NCBI GenBank assembly: GCA_016710525.1
Contig: JADJVQ010000010.1
Coordinates: forward strand, 1-64,000
Length of the DNA: 64,000 nucleotides
Direction: 5' to 3'
Source of the DNA: Burkholderiaceae bacterium
GTDB lineage: Bacteria > Pseudomonadota > Gammaproteobacteria > Burkholderiales > Burkholderiaceae_E
Below the pieces are notes generated by a model, which did no database searches, was not told the DNA's origin, and saw nothing but the letters and a program-made list of their open reading frames with translations. The position numbers were made by a program, and so were the translations under genes. Below are positions 34,272 to 43,683 of the stretch, piece after piece; the stretch's first letter is position 1; each line of letters starts with the position of its first letter.

Positions 34272-35299
34272 GCTGTTCCCTTCCGTTCGAAACCGTCCAG
34301 AAATGCGGCGAGGTTCTCGCCCAGTTCCGGCCCGAGATATCCGCCTTCCTGCACGAACACGGTCGGCAGGCCCATCGCCGCGATGCGCGCGGCCATCCGC
34401 GCGAAGCCGCCGGTGCTGATGCGCAGGCCCTGCAGCGGATCGCTTTCGGACGCATCCAGGCCCAGCGCCACCACCAGGGCCCCGGGCGCGAAGCGCCCGA
34501 TCCGCTCGATCGCCCGGTCGCCGGCGGCCAGCCAGGGCTCGTCCGTGCTGCCCAGGGGCAGCGGCAGGTTCAGGTTGTAGCCCTCGCCGGCGCCCTCGCC
34601 CCGCTCGTGGGCGTGGCCCCAGAAAAAGGGGTAGAAACCATGCGGATCGGCGTGCAGCGAAACGGTCAGCACCTCGCGCGACGCATAGAAGATGCCCTGC
34701 GTGCCATTGCCGTGATGCACATCGATGTCGAGGATGGCCACCCGCGGATGCCGGCGCAGCAGCCGGCGCGCCGCAATGGCCGTGTTGTTCAGGAAGCAGA
34801 AGCCGCCGGCCATGTCGGCATACGCATGGTGGCCGGGCGGGCGGCACAGCGCATAGGCCTGCCTGGCGCCGGCCACGATCAGGTCGGCCGCGGCCACCGC
34901 CACCTGCGCGCTCGCGTACGCGGCCTCCCAGGTGCCGGCGCCGATCGGCGAGCCGGTATCGGCCGCATGCCAGCCCGCGCGCCCGACAATGCCGCTGGGG
35001 TAGTGCGCCGGCCGGCGCCCGGGATGCACGTTCGGAATCACTTCGGCGCTGGCGCCATCGAGCTTGCGCCACTCGCGGTACGCGACCTGCAGGTAGTCGA
35101 GGTATTCGGGCGTGTGAATCTCGGCGATCGGCGCCAGGCCCTGGTCGCCGGCCTCGAGGATCTCGTGGCCGGCGGCACGGGCCGCGTCCAGCAGGATCTG
35201 CGCGCGCTGCGGCTGTTCGGGCGCAGGCCGGCGCTCGCCGCGGACCAGGAAGAACTGCGGATCGTGCAGCGCATGCCGCGCGGTTTGAAGCACTTTCAA
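34268..35299 (-). CDS. Histone-deacetylase-family amidohydrolase (acetylpolyamine type)
   Basis: A 343-residue zinc hydrolase of the arginase/deacetylase superfamily. Active-site features are CRPPGHHAYADMAGG (tandem His charge relay), AILDIDVHHGNGTQ (Asp and His zinc ligands), SLHADPHGFYPFFWG, and ALGLDASESDP (second zinc Asp). The loop HADPHGFYPFFWGHAHERGE resembles the bacterial acetylpolyamine amidohydrolases, which deacetylate acetylputrescine or acetylcadaverine. It is therefore unlikely to act on histones. Coupled by overlap to an SDR and 30 bp from a TTC38-like gene. Substrate inference is moderate. Confidence 0.93.
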   Translation of the reverse strand: MKVLQTARHALHDPQFFLVRGERRPAPEQPQRAQILLDAARAAGHEILEAGDQGLAPIAEIHTPEYLDYLQVAYREWRKLDGASAEVIPNVHPGRRPAHYPSGIVGRAGWHAADTGSPIGAGTWEAAYASAQVAVAAADLIVAGARQAYALCRPPGHHAYADMAGGFCFLNNTAIAARRLLRRHPRVAILDIDVHHGNGTQGIFYASREVLTVSLHADPHGFYPFFWGHAHERGEGAGEGYNLNLPLPLGSTDEPWLAAGDRAIERIGRFAPGALVVALGLDASESDPLQGLRISTGGFARMAARIAAMGLPTVFVQEGGYLGPELGENLAAFLDGFERKGTA

Positions 35300-35329
35300 G
35301 GGAACCCCCGACGTCTCGAGCCGTGACGA

Positions 35330-36661
35330 TCAGTGATGGACCAGCACGGGACGCGATCGCCAGCCGCCCGCAAACCGCCGGTCGATGGGCGCCAGCACGG
35401 CACGCACGTCGGCGCCGCTGTCGGCGGCGCGCGCGGTGCGCAGCACGAACAGCGCCAGCACCTCCTGCTGCGCGTGGCTGCCGCCCAGTTCGCTGAACCG
35501 GCCCAGCACCGGCCGGACCCGGTCCAGCGCATCGGCGAGACGCCCGCGCGCGGCCAGCAGCATGGCTTCGACCAGCGGCACGGCCACCTCGGCCACGACC
35601 GGCGCGTTCTCGTCCGGCCCGGCGCCGAAGGCGCGCATCGCCCCGATCATCTGCGCCGCCGCATCGAAACGCTGGTCGGCCAGCAGCGCCATCATGAAAT
35701 GCGGCAGCGTGAAGGCCGACAGGCAGTCGCCGATCCGCGCCTGCGCATGATCGGCGAGTTCGCGCCAGCGTCCGCCGACGTCCACGCCCAGATGCTGCAG
35801 CCGGTACAGCGCCGACACCGCGTTCTGCAGGTCGATGTACAGATCGGGCTGAGCCATCGTGAGCGGCGAGGCGAGGTTCCGGAATCGGGTGTCGTACAGA
35901 TCGAGCATGGCCGCGGTGTCGCCCAGGCCCAGGTGCATCATGCCGCGATGCCACCACAGGTGATGGACCAGGTTGTTGCCGGCGCTCCAGTGCGGCGCCA
36001 GACCGGCCAGCCAGGCAAGGCCCTCCTCCTGGCGGCCCTGCATCTCGAGCACGTGCGCGACCGCATGGGTGCTCCAGAGATCGGCCGGATTCAATGCCAC
36101 GGCGGCCCGGCCATGAGGCTCGGCCTCGGCGTGGCGATCGCACTCTTCCAGCGCGAAACAATGGCAGCCGAGCATCGTTCCCCAGGCGGGCAGATCCTCA
36201 TTCCAGTAGGGGCGGACCTGTTCGACCGAAGCCAGCATCAGCGCGGGACGGCCCAGCCAGAAGGCATTGAAATGCACCAGCCGGAAGGCGAGCAGATCGG
36301 TGGGGTACGTGCGCAGGATCTGCTCCCACACCGCGATCGCCTGGTTCAGCCGGCCCTCGACCCAGGCCTGCAGCGCGGCCAGGTGCAGGGTCTCGCGTTC
36401 GGTGATGCCCGCGGCGGCCAGCCGGCCGGCACGCAGAGCCGCCGCAGCGGCCGGCACATTGGCCTGCTTGAAGCCCAGCAGGGTCAGGTAGCCCTTCAAG
36501 CACTGGCCCATCGCGAACAGGGGCTCCTGCGCGAGGGATTCGAACAGCGGCATCGCGGTGTCGGTCCGGTACGCCAGGTAGCGCTGCACGGTCAGATTGA
36601 ACGCGGCGCCGGCCGCGCTCGAGGGGGCTGTCAGGAGCAAGCCGTGCAGGTCGGTCAGCAT
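35330..36661 (-). CDS. TTC38-like tetratricopeptide protein
   Basis: A 443-residue cytoplasmic helical repeat protein. The pattern FESLAQEPLFAMGQCLKGYL, LAALQAWVEGRLNQAIAVWE and NPADLWSTHAVAHVLEMQGR, with the conserved H-A-x-A-H-V-x-E region, is characteristic of the TTC38 family shared by bacteria and animals. No catalytic motif is known for it. It lies 30 bp upstream of the HDAC-like gene on the same strand, so an accessory or scaffold role in that small operon is possible. The function is unknown. Confidence 0.85.
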   Translation of the reverse strand: MLTDLHGLLLTAPSSAAGAAFNLTVQRYLAYRTDTAMPLFESLAQEPLFAMGQCLKGYLTLLGFKQANVPAAAAALRAGRLAAAGITERETLHLAALQAWVEGRLNQAIAVWEQILRTYPTDLLAFRLVHFNAFWLGRPALMLASVEQVRPYWNEDLPAWGTMLGCHCFALEECDRHAEAEPHGRAAVALNPADLWSTHAVAHVLEMQGRQEEGLAWLAGLAPHWSAGNNLVHHLWWHRGMMHLGLGDTAAMLDLYDTRFRNLASPLTMAQPDLYIDLQNAVSALYRLQHLGVDVGGRWRELADHAQARIGDCLSAFTLPHFMMALLADQRFDAAAQMIGAMRAFGAGPDENAPVVAEVAVPLVEAMLLAARGRLADALDRVRPVLGRFSELGGSHAQQEVLALFVLRTARAADSGADVRAVLAPIDRRFAGGWRSRPVLVHH

Positions 36662-36806
36662 CGTGAGGACTCGTCTTCCGTCTGGGGTTCGGGGGCCGAA
36701 AGGGGCGGTGCCGCTTCAAGGGTGGGTACGGCCTGAAAGGAAGGCAGGGCCGGGCGGGATGGCAGGATCGAGACCGGACACACCGGCCGGGGCCGGACTG
36801 CCCGGC

Positions 36807-37604
36807 TCAGGAACCGGTGAACCGGGGCGCACGCTTTTCGAGAAAAGCGCGGATGCCTTCGGCGGCATCGGGCTGGCGCGACGCCTCCTGCAGCAGCCTG
36901 CGCTCCAGCGCCAGGTGGTCGTGCAAGCTGCGCGCATCGATGCCCTCGCACAGTTGCTTGATCCGGGCCATCGACCCGGTCGCGGCCGCGGCCAGACGGC
37001 TCACCAGCGCCTCGGTGGCGGCGGCGAACTCGGCGTCGGCATGCACCGCGTCGACGATGCCCAGGGCCAGGCAGCGCGCGGAATCGATCGGCTCGCTGTA
37101 GAAGAACAGCTGCTTGGCCCGTTCGCTGCCCACCCGGCGTGCCAGGAAGTACGAGGCGCCGGCATCGGGGGACAGCGCGATCGCGGCATAGCCGGTGCGC
37201 AGCTTCATCGACGCAGTGGTGATCACGGTATCGCCGCACAACGCCAGCCCGACCCCCGCCCCGCCGACCGCACCGTTCAGTGCGCAGACCACCGGGATCG
37301 GCGCGCGGGACAGCCGCTCGACCGCGGGGTGGAAGGGGTCGAGGATTCGCCCGACCATCTCGTCGGTCTGAACTCCCGGCCGGGTCATGGCGTCGAGATC
37401 GCCGCCGGCGCAGAAGATCTTGCCGGTGCCGGTCAGCAGCACCACGCGGGGGTGGGCGGCCAGCACTTCGTCGACCGCCAGGGCGAATGCAGCGCCCTGG
37501 GGCACACCGATGGTGTTGGCCTTCTCCGGGCGGTCCAGCGTGATGCGGCCGATGGAATCGGCCACCGACCAGCGGATGCCGTCGGCCTGTCGTTCGTTGT
37601 TCAT
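36807..37604 (-). CDS. Enoyl-CoA hydratase/isomerase (PaaG-like crotonase)
   Basis: A 265-residue crotonase. The first oxyanion loop is KIFCAGGDLDAM and the second is ALNGAVGGAGVGLALCGDTV, both canonical. In place of the PE(x)xLG(ix)PG stretch it has AAIALSPDAGASYFLARRVG, where an Asp (SPDAG) is typical of PaaG/isomerase-type crotonases rather than classical hydratases. Its gene follows the P450 gene by 38 bp on the same strand. The pairing suggests oxidation of a terpenoid, alkyl or ring-containing acid followed by beta-oxidation-like steps. Confidence 0.92.
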   Translation of the reverse strand: MNNERQADGIRWSVADSIGRITLDRPEKANTIGVPQGAAFALAVDEVLAAHPRVVLLTGTGKIFCAGGDLDAMTRPGVQTDEMVGRILDPFHPAVERLSRAPIPVVCALNGAVGGAGVGLALCGDTVITTASMKLRTGYAAIALSPDAGASYFLARRVGSERAKQLFFYSEPIDSARCLALGIVDAVHADAEFAAATEALVSRLAAAATGSMARIKQLCEGIDARSLHDHLALERRLLQEASRQPDAAEGIRAFLEKRAPRFTGS

Positions 37605-37642
37605 GGAGAGCGGCGTACGGACATTGTCGACATCGGCCGGCT

Positions 37643-38908
37643 TCAGCCGGGGATCCTGACCGGCAGGCTGGTGTAGCCGCGCACGAACGACGAGGGCACG
37701 CGGACCGGTTCGCCGACCACCTCGATGCGCGGGAAACGCGGCAGCAGTTCCTGCCACAGGATGCGCAACTGCATCTCGGCCAGGCGGTTGCCCACGCAGC
37801 GGTGGATGCCGAAGCCGAACGACAGGTGCTGGCGCGGGCGGGCGCGATCGATGATGAACTGGTCGGCGTTCTCGATGGATTCCGAATCGCGGTTGCCCGA
37901 CAGGTACCACATCACCACTTTCTCGCCCTTCTTGATCTGCTTGCCGCCCAGCTCGGTGTCGCACACCGCGGTGCGCCGCATGTGCGCCAGGGGCGTCTGC
38001 CAGCGGATGATCTCGGGCACCAGGCTGTCGACCAGCGCCGGATTGGCACGCAGCTTGGCGAACTCCGCGGGATGCTGGCTCAAAGCCAGCAGACCGCCGG
38101 TCATGGAATTGCGGGTCGTGTCGTTGCCGCCCACGATGAGCAGCACCAGGTTGCCCATGTACTCCATCGGGCTCATGTTGCGGGTGGCCGGGCCGTGCGC
38201 CAGCATCGACACCAGGTCGTTGCGCGGCGGCGCATTGACCCGTTCGTTCCAGAGCCGGGTGAAATACGCGAGCATGCGGCCCAGTTCGGCCATCCGCTCC
38301 TCGGGCGAGGGCGCCTTCGGGTTGAAGATGGGGTTGGACGTGGCCACATCGGACCAATGGGTCAGCAGGCGCCGGTCTTCGACGGGGAAGTCGAACAGCG
38401 TGGCCAGCATCAGCGTGGTCAGTTCGATCGACACCTTGTCGACCCAGTCGAAGGTTTCGTTGCGCGGCAGGCTGTCGAGCACCTTGCAGGTCCGCTCGCG
38501 GATCAGGTCTTCCATCTTGGACAGGTTCAGCGGCGCGACGATCGGGCTGATCGCCTTGCGCTGCTCGTCGTGCACCGGCGGATCCATCGCGATGAACATC
38601 TGCAGCTTCTGGCCCTCGGGCGCGTCACCGACCACGATGCCGCCCAGCCGCCAGTCCGACGAATAGATCTGGTGATTGGTATCGACCTGCATGATGTCGC
38701 GGTACCTGGTCACCGACCAGTAGTCGCCGAACACCGGGCTGCGGCTGAAGTGCACGGGATCGTCGCGGCGCAGCCGCTCGAAGTAGTGGCCGATCGTGTC
38801 GTTCTCGAAGAACGGGGGATAGGCTGGATTGATCTCTTCGAGAGGCATCGAGAACGCGGCGTCGCGCGCGGCGCGCTGGACCTCGTCGAGGGTGGCAGTG
38901 ATCGTCAT
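37643..38908 (-). CDS. Cytochrome P450 monooxygenase
   Basis: A 421-residue soluble bacterial P450. It has the I-helix oxygen-activation motif IVGGNDTTRNS, the K-helix ExxR in VPEIIRWQ, and the heme-thiolate loop FGFGIHRCVGNRLAE with the axial Cys. The sequence around the I-helix resembles the CYP153/CYP125/CYP108 group that hydroxylates alkanes, terpenes or sterol side chains. No ferredoxin or ferredoxin reductase gene is adjacent, so electrons must come from proteins encoded elsewhere. The start ATG gives MTITATLDEVQRAARDAAFS. It is 26 bp downstream of the YHS-protein gene and 38 bp upstream of a crotonase gene. Confidence 0.96.
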   Translation of the reverse strand: MTITATLDEVQRAARDAAFSMPLEEINPAYPPFFENDTIGHYFERLRRDDPVHFSRSPVFGDYWSVTRYRDIMQVDTNHQIYSSDWRLGGIVVGDAPEGQKLQMFIAMDPPVHDEQRKAISPIVAPLNLSKMEDLIRERTCKVLDSLPRNETFDWVDKVSIELTTLMLATLFDFPVEDRRLLTHWSDVATSNPIFNPKAPSPEERMAELGRMLAYFTRLWNERVNAPPRNDLVSMLAHGPATRNMSPMEYMGNLVLLIVGGNDTTRNSMTGGLLALSQHPAEFAKLRANPALVDSLVPEIIRWQTPLAHMRRTAVCDTELGGKQIKKGEKVVMWYLSGNRDSESIENADQFIIDRARPRQHLSFGFGIHRCVGNRLAEMQLRILWQELLPRFPRIEVVGEPVRVPSSFVRGYTSLPVRIPG

Positions 38909-38934
38909 TAAGCAGGCCGAAGGAGGGGTTCGAA

Positions 38935-39666
38935 TCAACCGGAAGCACGAGTTTGACATACGAGCCGCACGCCAGTCAGCCCCGCCGCACCGACCGCCCG
39001 CGCGCCAGCCATCCCGGCCGCGAAGGCGGTCAGCGCGGCGACGACCTGCGGCGCGCCCGGCATCACGGGCAGCGTGCGGGCCGCGAGACGTGCTTCCCAG
39101 TCTTCCTGCAGCGCCCGATCGGTCTGGTAGTGCGGCACACGGAAGATCATGCGCCGCAGGCGCGCCAGCTGGGGATGGGCGCCCGCCAGTTCGTCGTTCC
39201 AATACCGGTGCGCACGCGCCAGGTTCAGTTCGGTGTCCATCTCGAAGTGGTCCCTGGCCTTCTGCCCGCCGAACACATAGAGCCTGCCGCGATACAGCCG
39301 CCAGGCGCCCGGACCCCCGCCACCGCCGCCCGGGATGGCGTAGTTGATGCCGTTGGCGCAATAGCCGCCGAACTGGGGCATGTAGGCGCCGGGCGAACGC
39401 TGGAACTGCGCCCGGTTCGCCTCGCTGGCGAAACGGTAGCTGACACCCAGGTGTTCGAGCACGATGGACGGGTCGCCCTTCACCGCGGCGTTCTGCGTGA
39501 AGTAGGCCACCGGGTCGTGGCCCTCGAGCATCAGCTGCGGATCGGCGCCCTCGCTGATCGTCCGAAAGGGCCCTTCGTTGGGCGACGTGGCCGGATCGGC
39601 CTGCAGGACCGGCGACAGCGCGAGCAGGCCAAGCGCGAGCAGGCCACGCAGCAGAGGAATGATCAA
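38935..39666 (-). CDS. Exported YHS-domain protein
   Basis: A 243-residue protein with an N-terminal signal sequence (LIIPLLRGLLALGLLALSPV, cleavage near LQADP). The following part has a YHS-type fold: LEGHDPVAYFTQNAAVKGDP, YRFASEANRAQFQRSPGAYM, then PQFGGYCANG and FGGQKARDHFE. Periplasmic YHS proteins of this form are widespread in proteobacteria and may bind metal or act in redox stress; no proven role is known to me. The start is TTG at 39666, with GGAG 7 bp upstream; the TTG overlaps the methyltransferase stop (TTGA). The C-terminal tail after residue 190 has no recognised domain. Confidence 0.85.
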   Translation of the reverse strand: MIIPLLRGLLALGLLALSPVLQADPATSPNEGPFRTISEGADPQLMLEGHDPVAYFTQNAAVKGDPSIVLEHLGVSYRFASEANRAQFQRSPGAYMPQFGGYCANGINYAIPGGGGGGPGAWRLYRGRLYVFGGQKARDHFEMDTELNLARAHRYWNDELAGAHPQLARLRRMIFRVPHYQTDRALQEDWEARLAARTLPVMPGAPQVVAALTAFAAGMAGARAVGAAGLTGVRLVCQTRASG

Positions 39667-40322
39667 GGGAGTCTCCGGAGTCGGGTCGGCGGGTGGGCCG
39701 CGGCCGTGCCGTGGCCGATGTAGCCCATGCCGAACTGGGTGGACTGCCATTCGAACGCCTGGCAGTGCGATTCGACGATGTCCCAGGGCCGCCAAAGATC
39801 GGCCGCGCGGGCGTTGTAGGGCCGGTTCTTCAGCCAGGCTAGCAGGTTCAGCGGTCCCGTCCACCAGGGGAAGAATTTCATGCCCGCGATGGCCACCCGC
39901 GCACCCGGTTTGACCTGGCGCATGATGCAGGCGACCGCCGCCGGCGTGCGGCTGATGTCATGCACGTAGTTGAACAGCACCGCGTCGGCGGCCTGCGGCA
40001 GCACGACCGTCTCGGCCGGGACATTCGCGTGCCAGACGTTGGTCCAGCCGGCGCCGGCCACCCGTGCCTGGGCCTGCGCGAACATCTCGGGGCTCTGTTC
40101 GAACGCCAGCACCCTGCCCTGCGGGCCGACCTCGTTGCGCAGCAGTTCGTAGCTCAGCCCGGTGCCCGCGCCCACGTCCAGCACGACCTGTCCCGGCGCC
40201 AGGCGCAGCAGCGCGATGGCGCGCCGACGCAGCGGCATCGTGAACTGCGCCGACTCGTCGTAGTTCACCGCTCGCTGACGATAGCGGCGAATCGACAGCT
40301 CGTTGTCGGGCGCGGGATTCAT
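39663..40322 (-). CDS. Class I SAM-dependent methyltransferase
   Basis: A 219-residue methyltransferase of the UbiE/Methyltransf_11/25 type. Motif I is VVLDVGAGTGLSYELL, with an acidic end of strand two in LAFEQSPEMFAQA, and AVLFNYVHDISRTP is the motif IV region. The substrate is unknown. The ATG overlaps the arfB stop and the stop overlaps the next TTG start, so it is part of a tightly packed arfB-methyltransferase-YHS unit. Confidence 0.9.
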   Translation of the reverse strand: MNPAPDNELSIRRYRQRAVNYDESAQFTMPLRRRAIALLRLAPGQVVLDVGAGTGLSYELLRNEVGPQGRVLAFEQSPEMFAQAQARVAGAGWTNVWHANVPAETVVLPQAADAVLFNYVHDISRTPAAVACIMRQVKPGARVAIAGMKFFPWWTGPLNLLAWLKNRPYNARAADLWRPWDIVESHCQAFEWQSTQFGMGYIGHGTAAAHPPTRLRRLP

Positions 40323-40726
40323 GGGGAATCGTCGGAGCCGCCGCGCCCCCGCAGCGCCTTGATGCGGCCGCGCTGGATCTTGGCGTCGACCCGCCGGATC
40401 TGCGAGCCGCGCGTGGGTTTGGTGGGCCTGCGGGTCTTGGGCACGAATGCGGCGCGATCGACGAGCTCCTGCAGGCGCTGCAACGCTTCGGCCCGGTTCA
40501 TGTCCTGGCTGCGATGCTGCTGGGCCTTGATGACGACCACACCGGCATCGGTGATGCGCTGGTCGCCCAGGGCCAGCAGCCGCTCCTTGACGGCCAGCGG
40601 CAGCGACGAGGCGGCGATGTCGAAACGCAGGTGCATGGCGCTCGACACCTTGTTGACGTTCTGGCCGCCGGCGCCCTGCGCGCGGATGGCGGTGAACTCG
40701 ACTTCGTCCGGATTGATCGCGTGCAT
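40319..40726 (-). CDS. arfB: Alternative ribosome-rescue factor ArfB (peptidyl-tRNA hydrolase)
   Basis: A 135-residue release-factor-like protein that hydrolyses peptidyl-tRNA on ribosomes stalled at message ends. The catalytic GGQ is in RAQGAGGQNVNKVSSAMHL (about residues 20-22). The C-terminal tail is strongly basic (KTRRPTKPTRGSQIRRVD) and would enter the empty mRNA channel. Length and layout match E. coli YaeJ/ArfB. It overlaps the methyltransferase start by 4 bp and follows an SDR gene by 26 bp. Confidence 0.95.
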   Translation of the reverse strand: MHAINPDEVEFTAIRAQGAGGQNVNKVSSAMHLRFDIAASSLPLAVKERLLALGDQRITDAGVVVIKAQQHRSQDMNRAEALQRLQELVDRAAFVPKTRRPTKPTRGSQIRRVDAKIQRGRIKALRGRGGSDDSP

Positions 40727-40752
40727 GAACGGCCAGGATACCTGCGGCCGGG

Positions 40753-41508
40753 TCAGATGAGGTTGTAGCCGCCATCGGCCATCAGGATCTCGCCGGTGAG
40801 GTAGCCGGAGGCGATCATCAGGCTGGCCAGCTCGGCGATGTCCTCAGGGCTCGCCGCGCGCCGCATCGGTGCGCGATCGCGCCAGAGTGCCTGCATCGTG
40901 GTCCAGTCGCGGGTGAGCGGCGTGTCGACCAGGCCCGGCGCGATCGCATTGACGCGGATGTCCGGCGCCAGGCTGACCGCCAGCAGCCGGGTCATGTGGT
41001 TCAGGGCCGCCTTGCTGGACGCGTACGGGATCGAGGCGCCGCGCGGTCGCACGCCGGCATGCGAGGACACATTGAGCACGCAGGCCGGCCGCCCGGGCCG
41101 CGCGCTGGCGCGCAGCGCATCGCGCAATTCGGTGATCAGGGTCCAGGGCGCGATGACATTCACCTCGTACAGGCCGCGCCAGATGTCCGGCGATGCGGCC
41201 CGCATGTCGTCGTGGGCGATCCGGCCGCTGATGCCGGCGTTGTTGACCAGCACGTCCAGACGGCCGTGCCGCTCGAGCACCTCGGCGGCCAGACGTCGGG
41301 TCTGGGCGTCGTCGGCCAGGTCGGCCTGGGTGTAGCTCGCCCCCGGGTGGCGTGTTGCCAGCTCACGCCCGAGCACCGCCGACGAACGCGAATGAAAGGC
41401 GACGTGGAAACCCTCGGTGCACAGACGCTCGGCGATCGCCAGGCCGATGCCGGAGGTCGAGCCGGTGACCAGCGCGACCCGCGGCTGCGGCGCACGGGGA
41501 TCGCTCAT
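40753..41508 (-). CDS. Short-chain dehydrogenase/reductase (SDR)
   Basis: A 251-residue classical SDR with TGSTSGIGLA (cofactor), NNAGIS, VSSHAGVRPRG with the catalytic Ser, and YASSK. The ATG at MSDPRAPQPR is chosen because its first base overlaps the stop of the preceding SDR gene (ATGA); a TTG three codons earlier is less likely. A second, divergent SDR is encoded directly upstream. The two may form a pair of reductases for one pathway, or a heteromer. Confidence 0.92.
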   Translation of the reverse strand: MSDPRAPQPRVALVTGSTSGIGLAIAERLCTEGFHVAFHSRSSAVLGRELATRHPGASYTQADLADDAQTRRLAAEVLERHGRLDVLVNNAGISGRIAHDDMRAASPDIWRGLYEVNVIAPWTLITELRDALRASARPGRPACVLNVSSHAGVRPRGASIPYASSKAALNHMTRLLAVSLAPDIRVNAIAPGLVDTPLTRDWTTMQALWRDRAPMRRAASPEDIAELASLMIASGYLTGEILMADGGYNLI

Positions 41509-42317
41509 CTCAGACAACGCTCACGCCGGGCGAAGCCCATTTCAGGCCGGCCGGCCTGGCAGACGGCCCCGGCACGCCCGCCGTCGACCCGCAGCAGCTG
41601 ACCGGTCACCTTGGTGGCCCCCAGCAGATAGACGATGGCATCGGCGCAGTCTTCCGGCGTCAGCACTTCGCCCAGAGCCGCGGTGTCCTTGTAGGACTGG
41701 CGGCTGGTCTCGTAGGCCGCGCCCAGGCCGGCCGCGAGCCAGCCGGTTTCGATGAAGCCGGGCAGCAGTGCATTGACCCGCACCTCGGTGCCCATGACCC
41801 GCGCCAGCGAGATCGTCAGGGTGTTCAGCGCCCCCTTGGACGCCGCATAGGCGATGGACGAGCCCAGCCCCTCCTGGCCGGCGATGGACGACACGTTGAC
41901 CACCGCGCCGCGCGCCGCACGCAGCAGGTCTTCGCAGGCGCGGACCATCTGGAACACGCCGATGGTGTTCACCGAATAGATGTCGTGGAAGTCCTGGGCC
42001 GACAGGCCCGACAGCTTTTGGGCGGCCACGAACTTCGTGGTGCCGGCGTTGTTGACCAGGAAATCGAGCCGGCCCCATCGCGCTTTGGCCGCTTCGGCCA
42101 GGCGCACGCAGTCGGCATCGTCAGCCACATTGGCGCTGACCACGAAGGCATCGACCCCGGCCTCGCGGCACTGCGCGGCCACGGCCTCGGCCGGCCCGGT
42201 GCTCTTGCTGCAGTTGATCAGCACCGAGACGCCCCGGCGCGCCAGCTCCAGCGCGGTGGCGGCACCCACGCCGGACGACGATCCGGTGACGATCGCGCAC
42301 TTGCCTTTGAAATCCAT
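41505..42317 (-). CDS. Short-chain dehydrogenase/reductase (SDR)
   Basis: A 270-residue classical SDR. It has TGSSSGVGAA, NNAGTT, NVSSIAG and YAASK, with NCSK after strand two (NADP-type preference is possible). The C-terminal RVDGGRAGA is the usual end; 15-20 extra residues follow. It is translationally coupled to the next SDR and 13 bp downstream of the MetC-like gene. The substrate is not evident. Confidence 0.92.
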   Translation of the reverse strand: MDFKGKCAIVTGSSSGVGAATALELARRGVSVLINCSKSTGPAEAVAAQCREAGVDAFVVSANVADDADCVRLAEAAKARWGRLDFLVNNAGTTKFVAAQKLSGLSAQDFHDIYSVNTIGVFQMVRACEDLLRAARGAVVNVSSIAGQEGLGSSIAYAASKGALNTLTISLARVMGTEVRVNALLPGFIETGWLAAGLGAAYETSRQSYKDTAALGEVLTPEDCADAIVYLLGATKVTGQLLRVDGGRAGAVCQAGRPEMGFARRERCLR

Positions 42318-42330
42318 CTGCCTGTCTCCT

Positions 42331-43563
42331 TCAGTGGGCCGCGAGCATCGCGGCAAGTCCGGCTTCCAGGTCGCCGATCAGGTCGGCAGGTTCTTCGAGT
42401 CCGATGTGCAGTCGGACCAGCGGGCCGCCGGTCCAGGGAGCGACGGTGCGCAGGCCGGTGAGGCGGGCCGGCACGATCAGGCTTTCGTAGCCGCCCCACG
42501 AATAGCCGATCCGGAAGAAGCGGCGGCCCTGCGACAGGGCAGCCAGCTTGCGGGCGACCACGGCCTCGTCGGCGCCGAGCGCATCGCGGCGCAGCTCGAA
42601 CGAGAACAGGCCGCTGGATCCCTGGAAATCGCGCTTCCACAGGTCATGCTGGGGATGGCTGGGCAACGCCGGATGCAGCACGGCGGCGACCTCGGGACGC
42701 CGGGCCAGCCAGCCCGCGACTTCGAGCGCCGACTGCTGGTGGCGCAGCATGCGCACATTGGCGGTGCGCAGCCCGCGCAGGATCAGGAAGGCATCGTCGC
42801 CGCCCACGCACAGGCCGAGCTGGCGCACCGAGGTGTGCAGCGCCGGCCACAGCGCCTCGCGCGCGACCACCGCGCCCATCAGCACGTCGGCGTGCCCGCT
42901 CCAGTACTTGGTCAGCGGCAGCATGGACATGTCGACGCCCCAGTCGAAGGGCCGCGAGAACATCGGCGAGGCCCAGGCGTTGTCGATCATCGTGACCAGG
43001 CCGCGGGCCCGCGCCATCGCGCACAGCGCCGGCACGTCCTGGATCTCGAAGGTGTAGCTGCCGGGGCTCTCGAGGTAGAGCACGCGGGTGGTCGGCTCGA
43101 TCAGCGCGGCCACCGCGTCGGCCGGCAAGCCCGGCGCATAGAACGTGGTGCGCACGCCCATGCGCGCCATCAGACCGTTGGCGAAGGTGCGGCCCGGTCC
43201 GTAGACCGAATCGGGCATCAGCACGTGGTCGCCGCTCTTGACGACCGCCAGCAGCGCGGCGGCGATGGCCGCCAGGCCCGAGGGCATCAGCGCGGCTCGG
43301 CAGGCGTGGCCGTGGCCTTCGATCTCGGCCAGCGCGTCCATCAGCGCGAAGGTGGTAGGAGTGCCGGCGGTGGCGTAGCTGGTGGCGTGGTGCACGCCCG
43401 CGGTCGCGCCCGCGCCTTCGCGGTAGGCGTCCTCGAGCGTCTCGAAAAACACCGACGACGCCCGGAACACGGGCAGGTTGGCGGTGGTGACGGATTTGTC
43501 GAAGGTACGGCCCGCTTCGGTGACGAGGCTGGCCAGGGCGGCGGAAGGGTGTGGTGAGCTCAT
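42331..43563 (-). CDS. metC: Cystathionine beta-lyase-like PLP enzyme (MetC family)
   Basis: A 410-residue Cys/Met-metabolism PLP enzyme. The PLP lysine is in MLPLTKYWSGHADVLMG, the phosphate-binding SGLAAI region is at about residue 95, and the cofactor Asp lies in MIDNAWASPMFSRP. The segment ATSYATAGTPTTFALMDALA and the overall length match proteobacterial MetC, which cleaves cystathionine to homocysteine, pyruvate and ammonia. Whether it is the housekeeping enzyme or a related C-S lyase cannot be told. It starts an operon-like run with two SDR genes. Confidence 0.9.
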   Translation of the reverse strand: MSSPHPSAALASLVTEAGRTFDKSVTTANLPVFRASSVFFETLEDAYREGAGATAGVHHATSYATAGTPTTFALMDALAEIEGHGHACRAALMPSGLAAIAAALLAVVKSGDHVLMPDSVYGPGRTFANGLMARMGVRTTFYAPGLPADAVAALIEPTTRVLYLESPGSYTFEIQDVPALCAMARARGLVTMIDNAWASPMFSRPFDWGVDMSMLPLTKYWSGHADVLMGAVVAREALWPALHTSVRQLGLCVGGDDAFLILRGLRTANVRMLRHQQSALEVAGWLARRPEVAAVLHPALPSHPQHDLWKRDFQGSSGLFSFELRRDALGADEAVVARKLAALSQGRRFFRIGYSWGGYESLIVPARLTGLRTVAPWTGGPLVRLHIGLEEPADLIGDLEAGLAAMLAAH

Positions 43564-43683
43564 GCCCGATTATAGGAAGGGCGGGCGGATCGCGTCGCAT
43601 CGACCGGCCAGATTTGCGCCAGGGTTCAAAGAAATCGGCCGCCCGAACCGGTCCGCGCCGGGCCGGTCCTGGTGCGCGATGGG

